Shown: positions 1 to 6,800 of the stretch, in pieces
Numbering within the stretch: the stretch's first letter is position 1
How the letters are laid out: every line of letters starts with the position of its first letter
Made by a program: the position numbers and the translations under genes
The notes under the pieces: generated by a model
The model's input: only the letters and a program-made list of their open reading frames with translations
Told to the model about the DNA's origin: nothing
The model's database searches: none
NCBI GenBank assembly: GCA_964496595.1
Contig: CAZCAI010000183.1
Location: 1-8,146, forward strand
Source of the DNA: JAAAOZ01 sp964496595
GTDB lineage: Bacteria > Chloroflexota > Anaerolineae > B4-G1 > SLSP01
DNA length: 8,146 nt
Direction of reading: 5' to 3'

Positions 1-60
1 GAACTTCACCGTTTTATGGGTTGTTTTTGATCCCTTGATTCATTGCGCATCCCGCAGAAC

Positions 61-78
61 GGGGATTTAGCAATCCCC
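61..78 (-). terminator. weak hairpin downstream of the isoprenoid operon
   Basis: A perfect 7-bp stem (GGGGATT at 61-67, AATCCCC at 72-78) with a 4-nt loop lies about 20 nt past the stop codon of the isopentenyl phosphate kinase gene. The position suits a transcription terminator for the minus-strand operon. On that strand the stem is followed by only a short, broken T-run (GTTCT), so intrinsic termination would be weak. I see no gene in the first 99 bases. Confidence 0.35.
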
Positions 79-99
79 TTGGAGCATTTTGTGATTTAC

Positions 100-900
100 T
101 TAACCCCGATGAATCAACGTCCCAGGCGTGGTCTCTGGAGATGCCAGCACGCGCTGGAGATGGCCCGGCTCGCGTCCGGTGAGGATCCAGACGCGCAGAT
201 GGGGCGTGCGCTCGACCAGGGCGATCATCCGCTGCACCTTGTCCGCCATCCCGCCGGTGACATCGGTGCTCGCGGCGCCCGCCAGGAACGGCGCGATCTG
301 GGGATAGGTCGCCGGCGTGATTTCCGGGATCACGCGGTGTTGATCATCCAGGACGCCGGGCGCGTTGCCGAAGAGCAAAATCCGCGCCGGATTGAGGCGT
401 TCGGCCAGGTAGCAGAAGAGGCGCTCAGTCGAAAGGATCGTCCCGCCCTGCTTTTGATCGAAGGCCGCGTCGCCGAAGACCAACGGGACGAGGCCGTGAG
501 CCAGCGCCTCGCGCAGCGGGGTGGTGTGCCAGTCACGGATCTCGCCCGCAGCGGCGCTGGCCGCCGCCGAGGGTTGCAGGCTGATGACGGGAACGCCCAC
601 CTCCCAGAAAGTGTCCGTCACGATCCGATTCAGACGCGCGGCGGCGGCGCTCACGCGCGCGAATCCCCGCCACTGATCCGGCGTTGCGACGCCCTGAGCG
701 GCGCCGTGCTTATGCGCTTCCCAATGCCCAAAGGAGCCGGAGCCGTGGCCCAGGACGACGCGCAGTTGGGGATGGGCGTCCAGGGCGGCGCGCATCTCCT
801 CGGCCAGGCGGCGAATCAGCGCGGGGCGCGCCGTCGCCTCCCGACACTTGTCGGTGATGAGGGAGCCGCCCAATTTGACGAACACCAGATCGTCACTCAC
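100..900 (-). CDS. ipk: isopentenyl phosphate kinase
   Basis: Amino acid kinase superfamily enzyme that phosphorylates isopentenyl phosphate with ATP to isopentenyl diphosphate, the last step of the alternative mevalonate pathway; expected to be cytosolic. The 266 residues match the usual IPK length. Visible motifs are the N-terminal nucleotide-binding KLGGSLITDK (residues 9-18), the glycine-rich HGSGSFGH (52-59) whose final His59 corresponds to the catalytic histidine that separates IPK from other amino acid kinases, VFGDAAFD followed by GGTILST in the middle, and the late DVTGGMADK signature. The start is GTG at 898-900, with GGGAG six bases upstream. This start lies inside the end of the mevalonate kinase gene (8-bp overlap, different frame), so the two are probably translationally coupled. 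It is the last gene of the operon. A glutamate 5-kinase or uridylate kinase is unlikely given the His59 motif. Confidence 0.93.
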   Translation of the reverse strand: MSDDLVFVKLGGSLITDKCREATARPALIRRLAEEMRAALDAHPQLRVVLGHGSGSFGHWEAHKHGAAQGVATPDQWRGFARVSAAAARLNRIVTDTFWEVGVPVISLQPSAAASAAAGEIRDWHTTPLREALAHGLVPLVFGDAAFDQKQGGTILSTERLFCYLAERLNPARILLFGNAPGVLDDQHRVIPEITPATYPQIAPFLAGAASTDVTGGMADKVQRMIALVERTPHLRVWILTGREPGHLQRVLASPETTPGTLIHRG

Positions 901-1855
901 ATCCTGCTCCCGGCTGCCCCACTTGCGTACACCACACCTGCGCCGCGCCGGCCTCGCGCAGTGCCGCCTCGACCGCCGGGATGCGCTCTTTGGGCGTCAG
1001 GGCAATGACGTTCCCGCCCTGACCGGCGCCGGTCAACTTCGCACCCCACGCGCCCGTCCCGCGCGCCGCATCCACCAATCGCTCCAACTCTGGTAGAGAG
1101 ACGCCCAACTCCCGCAGTAATTTATGATTCTCATTTAAGAGCGCGCCCAACATCTCAAGCTGTCCGGTCTTGATGGCCTCGCGGGCGGCGTCGGCAATCG
1201 CCCCGATGCAGTTGAAGAGGGTTTCATAGAAGTCGGGGGCGGTTTTCCAGTGATGGCGCACGGAGGTCACCGCCTCGCGAGTCGAGCCGGAGATGCCGCT
1301 GTTGGCGAGGACCAGGTAGAAGGGCTGTTGAATCTCGAACGTCTGTGGCGGCTCGTTTTTGACGAAATAGACCGGTTGCTCCCAGGAGATGACGGTGTTG
1401 TCGATACCGCTGGGGTTCCCGTGATGGATCTTCTCCACCTCATAGGTCATCTCGTTGATAATCTCCGGCGGCAGTTCCTCGCCCAAGAAGGCGCTCAACG
1501 CGCGCGCAATGGCTACCGTCACAGCGGCGCCGCTGCCCATCCCGGCGGCGATGGGTAAATTGGAGGTGATGGTCAGAACGATATCCGGCTCCGGCTGATC
1601 CAAGTGCGCCAGCATCAGACGGCAGATCTTGGCCAGCGGGTTCCCCTCCGGTGCCGATTGGAGGGCTATCTGCCGGGCCAGATCGGGCGTCACGATGCGC
1701 AATTGGCGCCCCGGCTTTGATGGCTCCACCCTGGCATAGGCGCGGAGATCGCTCACCGGCGCCGCGATGGCCGGTCGCCCGTAGACAACGCTGTGCTCGC
1801 CGCACAGGATTACTTTCCCACACGCCGAACGTTCAATTTTCTGCGGTTTCGTCAT
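893..1855 (-). CDS. mvk: mevalonate kinase
   Basis: GHMP-family kinase converting mevalonate and ATP to mevalonate 5-phosphate in the cytosol. Numbered from the chosen start (320 aa), it shows GKVILCGEHSVVYG near residues 13-26 (motif 1), the phosphate-binding loop PIAAGMGSGAA (101-111, motif 2), Glu141 and Asp152 in NPSGID (spacing of 11, as for the paired acidic catalytic residues of animal mevalonate kinase), and LTGAGQGGN (274-282, motif 3). Motif 2 has Gly where many homologues have a second Ser, and motif 3 has Gln in the glycine run; both look tolerable. The frame is open to an ATG at 1873, but only the ATG at 1855 has a proper ribosome site (GGAGG, 5 nt upstream), so I chose it. It starts 18 bp after the prenyltransferase stop and overlaps the IPK gene by 8 bp. 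No phosphomevalonate kinase gene accompanies it. Confidence 0.93.
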   Translation of the reverse strand: MTKPQKIERSACGKVILCGEHSVVYGRPAIAAPVSDLRAYARVEPSKPGRQLRIVTPDLARQIALQSAPEGNPLAKICRLMLAHLDQPEPDIVLTITSNLPIAAGMGSGAAVTVAIARALSAFLGEELPPEIINEMTYEVEKIHHGNPSGIDNTVISWEQPVYFVKNEPPQTFEIQQPFYLVLANSGISGSTREAVTSVRHHWKTAPDFYETLFNCIGAIADAAREAIKTGQLEMLGALLNENHKLLRELGVSLPELERLVDAARGTGAWGAKLTGAGQGGNVIALTPKERIPAVEAALREAGAAQVWCTQVGQPGAGCE

Positions 1856-1873
1856 ACTTTCCTCCATTGCCAT

Positions 1874-2749
1874 CTATCCAAAGTACAAAATACTCACCGC
1901 CGATAAGCCCCACAGCACGATATCGACCTGCATCGCGCGATCCGTCAGCAAGACCTCGTCGGGAGCCAGCGTGCTCCCTTCCACATGGATGAGGTAGAGA
2001 TAGCGGAAGAGGCCGTAGATCACAAAGGGGATTGTCAACATCATCAGGTGATTTTCCGGCAGATTGGTGGCCGAGAAGGTGTAGAGCGCGTAGGCCAAAA
2101 TGGTCGAGGCGGTGATGCTGCTGATCAGGTGATCTAACAGCGGCACGGTGTACGAGGCCAGGATCGCGCGGTGGTTGACGGCCTCGCCTTTGAGCAGCAC
2201 GAGTTCGCCGCGCCGCTTGCCCAGCCCCAGGAAGAGCGCCAGCAGCGTTGTGCAGATGTAGAGCCAGGGCGAGAAGCGCTCCGCATCGACCAGCGGAACG
2301 CCCGCGCCCACGCGCATCACGAATCCCGCCGCGATAGCCATCACGTCCAACAGGACGATGTGCTTCAGGGAGAAGGAGTAGCCGATCTGTAAGAGGAGAT
2401 AGCCCGCCAAGATCAACGCCAGGACGGGATTCAACAGCGCGGCCCCGATCAAACCGCCCGCGCCGATGATGATCGCCGCCGTGAGGGCGAAGCGCGGCGA
2501 TAACTCGCCCGAAGGCAGCGGTCGATGGCGCTTTTTGGGATGCAGTCGATCCTTCTTTATATCGGCCAGATCGTTAATCGTGTACACGACGCCGGAGATC
2601 AAGCAGAAGAGAATAAACCCCGCCACCGTGGAGCTTAAGTAGCGCAGATTGAGGATCTTCTCATCGAAGGCCAGCGCCGCGAAGATAAAGACGTTCTTCG
2701 TCCATTGCTTGGGGCGCATCGTTTTGAGTAGGAGCTTTAAATTATTCAT
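1874..2749 (-). CDS. UbiA-family prenyltransferase, decaprenyl-phosphate phosphoribosyltransferase-like
   Basis: Integral membrane enzyme of the UbiA superfamily, 291 aa, with about eight or nine hydrophobic segments. The first aspartate-rich motif is NDLADIKKD (residues 59-67), followed by LHPKKRHRPLPSG. The second region is YSFSLKHIVLLD (124-135) then AGFVMRVGAG. The opening RPKQWTKNVFIFAAL, the HPKK-RPLPSG run and the GLGKRRGEL loop near 175-183 are typical of the subfamily that transfers 5-phosphoribosyl diphosphate onto polyprenyl phosphate, as in mycobacterial decaprenylphosphoryl-arabinose synthesis. I infer that a polyprenyl phosphate is the lipid substrate; the sugar donor is not proven. 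Other UbiA roles (quinone, heme or chlorophyll prenylation) remain possible but fit less well. It is the first gene of the operon with mevalonate kinase and IPK. The start ATG has GGGAGGTGA about 7 nt upstream. Confidence 0.85.
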   Translation of the reverse strand: MNNLKLLLKTMRPKQWTKNVFIFAALAFDEKILNLRYLSSTVAGFILFCLISGVVYTINDLADIKKDRLHPKKRHRPLPSGELSPRFALTAAIIIGAGGLIGAALLNPVLALILAGYLLLQIGYSFSLKHIVLLDVMAIAAGFVMRVGAGVPLVDAERFSPWLYICTTLLALFLGLGKRRGELVLLKGEAVNHRAILASYTVPLLDHLISSITASTILAYALYTFSATNLPENHLMMLTIPFVIYGLFRYLYLIHVEGSTLAPDEVLLTDRAMQVDIVLWGLSAVSILYFG

Positions 2750-2776
2750 TCCGTCACCTCCCTCGTGATGTAGCCT

Positions 2777-2804
2777 ATCATACCAGAATCAGATGGAGGT
2801 TCAA
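2777..2804 (-). promoter_or_regulatory. promoter of the isoprenoid operon
   Basis: Read on the minus strand: -35 TTGAAC (2804-2799), a 16-nt spacer, then -10 TATGAT (2782-2777) preceded by TGG, giving an extended -10. Transcription would start near 2770, about 20 nt before the prenyltransferase start codon and just before its ribosome site. It looks like a housekeeping sigma-70-type promoter. Confidence 0.6.
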
Positions 2805-2868
2805 ACGGGTTTGGAAGTGAGTCTGGCGGCCCGACAGTTTTATGTCTCTAACTCAGCAGATGAAGCAA

Positions 2869-2994
2869 ATAGAGCAGATGAATGATTGGACGGCTCCCAT
2901 TGACACAGAGACCCTCTTTTCACTGTACCTCTCAGTGATTGCCTGGTGACACTCGTGTTCAAATTGAGGTCCAATCTACTTATATCTGCTCTAT
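2869..2994. repeat. imperfect inverted repeat with nested hairpin in intergenic DNA
   Basis: The region between the divergent operons (about 2805-3042) holds no convincing gene. It carries an 11-bp perfect inverted match (ATAGAGCAGAT at 2869-2879 with 2984-2994) and a second 7-bp match (ATTGGAC at 2885-2891 with 2969-2975), enclosing 77 nt. Inside is a 6-bp hairpin, TCACTG (2920-2925) with CAGTGA (2933-2938). The left arm also has a 10-bp direct repeat, AGCAGATGAA at 2855-2864 and 2873-2882, 18 nt apart. This could be a remnant of a small mobile element or a structured transcript; I cannot say which. Confidence 0.5.
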
Positions 2995-3042
2995 CTACTG
3001 ATGAGGATCAGCCCTATGGGAAAAATGTCAGGTGGCCAGGAA

Positions 3043-3070
3043 TTGAGTTTCGTTAGGGTTGGGTTATACT
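3043..3070 (+). promoter_or_regulatory. promoter of the small membrane protein gene
   Basis: -35 TTGAGT (3043-3048), a 16-nt spacer and -10 TATACT (3065-3070). The predicted start near 3077 leaves a leader of about 33 nt containing the strong ribosome site AGGAGGTG before the ATG at 3110. Confidence 0.55.
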
Positions 3071-3109
3071 GTCGATTGAAAGGTATACAAATTTAGGAGG
3101 TGTATCTCT

Positions 3110-3355
3110 ATGGAATTAGTCATTACCGCCGCGGTGGTGATTGGCGTGATGTTGTTGTTAGCTTTGCTTGGCGTTGTGAGGAGCATCGTGCGCCTGATCG
3201 CCGCCGTAATCATGGGGCTGCTGGCCCCCGCCGTCGTCTACGTGATCGCGACGATGGTTATCCCGTCGCTCTTCAACGTCGGTTTCGAGTTGTCCCCCAC
3301 CGTTTACATGGTGATCGGCGCTTTGAGCGCGCTGAACGTCCTGCTCCGCCGCTAA
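3110..3355 (+). CDS. small hydrophobic membrane protein, unknown function
   Basis: An 81-residue protein I do not recognise. It is almost entirely hydrophobic: residues about 3-22, 28-51 and 63-79 each look able to cross the membrane, separated by a short basic turn (VRSIVR, around residues 23-28) and a loop NVGFELSP (56-63). It ends in Arg-Arg, so the inner charged ends are probably cytoplasmic. No signal peptidase site, cysteine or known motif is visible. The gene is well supported as real: it has its own -35/-10 promoter, AGGAGGTG 9 nt before the ATG, and GC-rich third positions like the neighbouring genes. It is transcribed alone, divergent from the isoprenoid operon, and ends 25 bp before the promoter of the ileS leader. 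Some readthrough into that leader is possible, because I see no terminator after it. Confidence 0.75.
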   Translation: MELVITAAVVIGVMLLLALLGVVRSIVRLIAAVIMGLLAPAVVYVIATMVIPSLFNVGFELSPTVYMVIGALSALNVLLRR

Positions 3356-3380
3356 TTCGATCTCACGCATCTCGAAAAAA

Positions 3381-3408
3381 TTGACGGCCTCGAAAAGTGT
3401 GAGATAAT
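3381..3408 (+). promoter_or_regulatory. promoter of the T-box leader and ileS
   Basis: -35 TTGACG (3381-3386), a 16-nt spacer and -10 GATAAT (3403-3408) preceded by TGA, an extended -10. Transcription would begin at about 3415, immediately before the first conserved bases of the T-box leader, which supports the assignment. An inverted repeat (ATCTCAC 3360-3366, GTGAGAT 3399-3405) brackets the -35 and runs into the -10. Confidence 0.65.
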
Positions 3409-3415
3409 GAAAGTC

Positions 3416-3701
3416 TAACAGCGTTGATGGAGACGAGTACGCGCAGATCCGCTGTCCCAGCGAGCTTGGGAGCGTGTGAGCCGAGCACAGCGCCTGGGCG
3501 GAAAATCCCTCCGGAGCTGCCCGCTGAACCCACGATCATAAAAGATCATAGTAAGCGAGGCCGGCCTTGCCCGCCGTTATCCGGGCGCGATGGTGATAGC
3601 CATCGACTGAGCGGCGATGCGGTTGCAGTGCAATTGCGTCGCAATCAGGGTGGTACCGCGAGAGTGTCAGCTCCCGTCCCTGCTGGGATGGGGGCTTTTT
3701 T
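3416..3701 (+). promoter_or_regulatory. T-box riboswitch leader of ileS (tRNA-Ile sensing)
   Basis: A complete transcriptional T-box leader. Stem I begins with GACGAGTA (S-turn AGTA at 3436-3439), carries the AG-bulge/distal-loop signature AGCGAG (3459-3464) and GTGTGAGCC (3474-3482), and closes with GGAGCTGC then GAA (3526-3528). GCAG-CCG at 3443-3451 pairs with CGG-CTGC at 3512-3520. The likely specifier is ATC, an Ile codon, at 3535-3537 followed by A; a second ATC at 3545-3547 falls in the basal stem. Stem III is GCCCG (3569-3573) with CGGGC (3582-3586) and has the conserved GTTA in its loop. The T-box AGGGTGGTACCGCG is at 3647-3660; its TGGT would pair with the uncharged tRNA ACCA end. 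AGGG (3647-3650) can pair with CCCT (3678-3681) in the antiterminator, bases otherwise locked in the terminator. Uncharged tRNA-Ile should therefore permit readthrough into ileS. Confidence 0.93.
3669..3701 (+). terminator. T-box-controlled intrinsic terminator
   Basis: A 12-bp stem including two G-T pairs, AGCTCCCGTCCC (3669-3680) with GGGATGGGGGCT (3685-3696), has a 4-nt loop and is followed by six T (3696-3701). It is the regulated terminator of the T-box leader and competes with the antiterminator for the CCCT at 3678-3681. The 143 nt between it and the ileS ATG hold no other gene or clear signal. Confidence 0.9.
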
Positions 3702-3844
3702 CATGGCAGACGAGGGCGCACCTGGCAAAAGCTGCGTGCGGAATGGATGCGAGTCATTACGTAGTACGGAATACGGATTACATTCCAGTTGAATCAAGTC
3801 AATTCAAGAGATTTATTATCTAGCATCATTTGGGAGAGAACACC

Positions 3845-6800
3845 ATGTTTAAATCAGTCGAGAATCAAGTGGATTTTATCGCCTTAGAGCACGAGATCCT
3901 GAAGTTCTGGCAGGAAACGCGAGCGTTCCGGCGCCTGAATGAGTTGCGCGCGGGCGCGCCGACCTGGTCCTTCATCGATGGCCCGATCACGGCGAACAAC
4001 CCGATGGGCGTGCATCACGCCTGGGGGCGCTCCTACAAGGACCTCTGGCAGCGATTTTGGGCGATGCGCGGACACCGCGAGCGCTACCAGAACGGCTTCG
4101 ATTGCCAGGGGCTGTGGGTCGAGGTCGAGGTGGAGAAGGAGAAGGGCTTCAAGTCCAAGCAAGAGATCGAGGCCTATGGCCTGGCGCAATTCGTGCGCGA
4201 GTGCAAGGCGCGCGTGCTGCGTCAGGCCGCCCGGCAGACCGAGCAATCGATCCGCCTGGGTTACTGGATGGACTGGAACGATCCCGACGTGCTGCGCGAT
4301 CTGGCCGACAAGCTGCTGGAAGATCCGCAGCAGGAGATCACGGTCGCGGGCGTCGCTGGCCCGGTCACGGGGCCGGTGGAGCAGGTCGTGGGCAAGTTGG
4401 GGATGGCGGAGTTGGGCGGCTCGTACTTCACCTTCGCCACCGAGAACAACTTCACGATCTGGACCTTCCTCAAGAAGGTGTGGAAGAAGGGCTGGCTCTA
4501 TCACGGCCACGATGTGATGCCCTGGTGTCCGCGCTGCGAGACGGGCCTCAGCCAGCACGAGATTGTCACCGACGGCTACCAGCAGCTCACCCACGAGGCG
4601 CCCGTCGTGCGCTTCCCGCTGCGGGGGCGCGAGCGCGAGGCGCTGCTGGTCTGGACGACCACGCCCTGGACGCTGACGAGCAACGTCGCGGCCGCCGTCG
4701 GCCCGGAGCTGACCTACATCAAGGTCGCCGCCGAGGATGGCTGGACGTATTACGTCGCCGAGGGCGCCAGGGAGGTGCTCCAGGGCAAGTATGAGGTCGT
4801 CGCCAGGCTCAAGGGCGAGGAGATGGTCGGCTGGACTTACGACGGCCCCTTCGACGCGCTGCCCGCCGTGATGGATCTGGAGATTCCCGCGCGCCATCGC
4901 GTCATCCCCTGGGAGGAGGTCGGCGAGGAGGAGGGCACCGGCATCGTCCACATCGCGCCGGGCTGCGGCGCCGAGGACTTCGAGCTGGGCCAGGAGTACG
5001 ATCTGCCGGCCTTAGCGCCCTTGGATGCGGCGGGCATCTTTCTGTCGGGCTTCGATTGGCTGACCGACCGCCACGTCCACGAGGTCGCGCCGGACATCTT
5101 CGAGAATTTGGAGGAGAAGGGCCTGCTTTATCGGGTCGATCCTTTCACGCACCGCTACCCCGTCTGCTGGCGCTGCGCGACGCCGCTGGTCTTCCGTCTG
5201 GTGGACGAGTGGTTCATCAATATGGGCCAGCTCTACGACAAGCCGCGCGCGGAGGTCACGGACGAGGAGAAGGCCAACAGCCTCCGCTACCAGATTATGG
5301 ACGTCGTCGATGAGATCACGTGGATCCCGGAGTTCGGCTATGATCGCGAGATGGATTGGCTCCGCAATATGCACGATTGGATGATCTCCAAGAAGCGCTT
5401 CTGGGGGCTGGCGCTGCCCATCTGGGTCTGCGATGATCCCGATTGCGATCACTATGAGGTCATCGGCGGCGGCGAGGAGTTGCAAGAGCGCGCCATCGCG
5501 GGCTGGGAGACGCTGGAGGGGCACACGCCCCATCGTCCCTATGTGGATGCGGTCAAAATCGCCTGCCCGGCGTGCGGCGGCGAGATGACGCGCGTCGAGG
5601 ACGTGGGCAATCCCTGGTTAGATGCGGGCAGCGTCGCCTATTCTACGCTGCGTTACCGCACCGATCGCGACTATTGGGCGACCTGGTTCCCCGCCGATTG
5701 GATCAGCGAATCGTTCCCCGGCCAATTCCGCAACTGGTTCTACAGCCTGATCACGATGAGCACCGTCTTCGAGAATCGACCGCCCACGAAGCGCGTGCAT
5801 GGCTATTCCACGCTGTTAGATGAAGCGGGCCGCGAGATGCACAAATCGTGGGGCAACGCGATTTGGTTCGATGACGCCGCCGAGAAGATGGGCGTCGATA
5901 CGATGCGGTGGATGTACCTCAATCAGAAGTTGGATCAGGATCTGCTCTTCGGCTACAACAAGGCCGATGAGACGCGCCGCCGCTTCATCATCCCGCTCTG
6001 GAACATCTACGCCTTCTTAGTCACCTACGCGCGCATCGATGAATGGACGCCCGACGAGCAACTGCTGGCGAAGCTGGCCTCTGCGGAGCAGCCCGCGCAC
6101 TTAGATGCGCCGTGGACGGACGCCGCGCAGCCGACCGTGCTGGATGCGTGGATCATCGCGCGGTTGCGCGAGACCATCGCCGCGATGGAGGCCGGCTACG
6201 AGTCCTATATCGCGGTCAAGATTGCGCATCCGGCGGAGGCGTTTTTGGACGACCTGAGCAACTGGTACGTCCGGCGCAGTCGCCGTCGCTTCTGGGCCGC
6301 GCGTGGCGCGGACGCCGGCGCCGACGCGAACAAGATCGCGGCCTACGAGACGCTCTACACCGTCCTGGTCACCTTCATCAAGCTCCTGGCGCCCGTCATG
6401 CCCTTCATCCCGGAGGTGATGTACCAGAACCTGGTGCGCGCCGTTGATGAGGAAGCGCTGCTGAGCGTGCATCATTGCCTGTGGCCCACCGCCGAGCCGC
6501 TGACCGACGAGGAAGCGACGTTGTGCGAGGCGATGGCCGCCGTCCGCCAGGCCGCGACGCTGGGCCACTCCGTGCGCGCGTCGAATCAGCTCAAGGTGCG
6601 GCAGCCGCTGGCCCGCGCCCTCATCGCCACCGATCCACGCCGCCAGGCGGAGTTGCGCCAACTATTGGATCTGCTGGCCGACGAGCTGAACGTCAAGGAG
6701 ATCGAGTTCGTCGCGGGCGAGGGCGAGTTGGTGGCCTATCAACTCCTGCCGGTGAATCGCGTGCTGGGGCCGAAGTACGGTCAGCAGTTCCCGATGGTGC

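Noticed and set aside
43..1008. Long plus-strand open frame of 321 codons
   Set aside because: It lies opposite the IPK and mevalonate kinase genes, is rich in Arg, Gly and Ala from GC-rich antisense DNA, and has no recognisable motif or ribosome site.
1856..1873. Six-residue N-terminal extension of mevalonate kinase starting at 1873
   Set aside because: Its ATG directly abuts the upstream stop codon without a good ribosome site, while the ATG at 1855 has GGAGG at ideal spacing.
2900..2926. Possible plus-strand promoter beginning with TTGACA
   Set aside because: At 16-18 nt spacing the -10 candidates (CTGTAC and shifts) do not resemble TATAAT.
2860..2949. 29-residue ORF inside the intergenic inverted repeat
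   Set aside because: No ribosome site before the ATG and no sign of coding constraint; the repeat structure explains the sequence better.
3424..3823. Two plus-strand open frames across the ileS leader
   Set aside because: They run through the T-box structure and terminator; no ribosome site and no protein-like pattern.
3830..3844. TTG start adding five residues to IleRS
   Set aside because: The GGGAGAG ribosome site lies within this extension and points to the ATG at 3845.
3884..4951. Minus-strand open frame of 355 codons
   Set aside because: It is fully antisense to ileS, whose frame shows conserved synthetase motifs throughout; composition is that of an antisense shadow.
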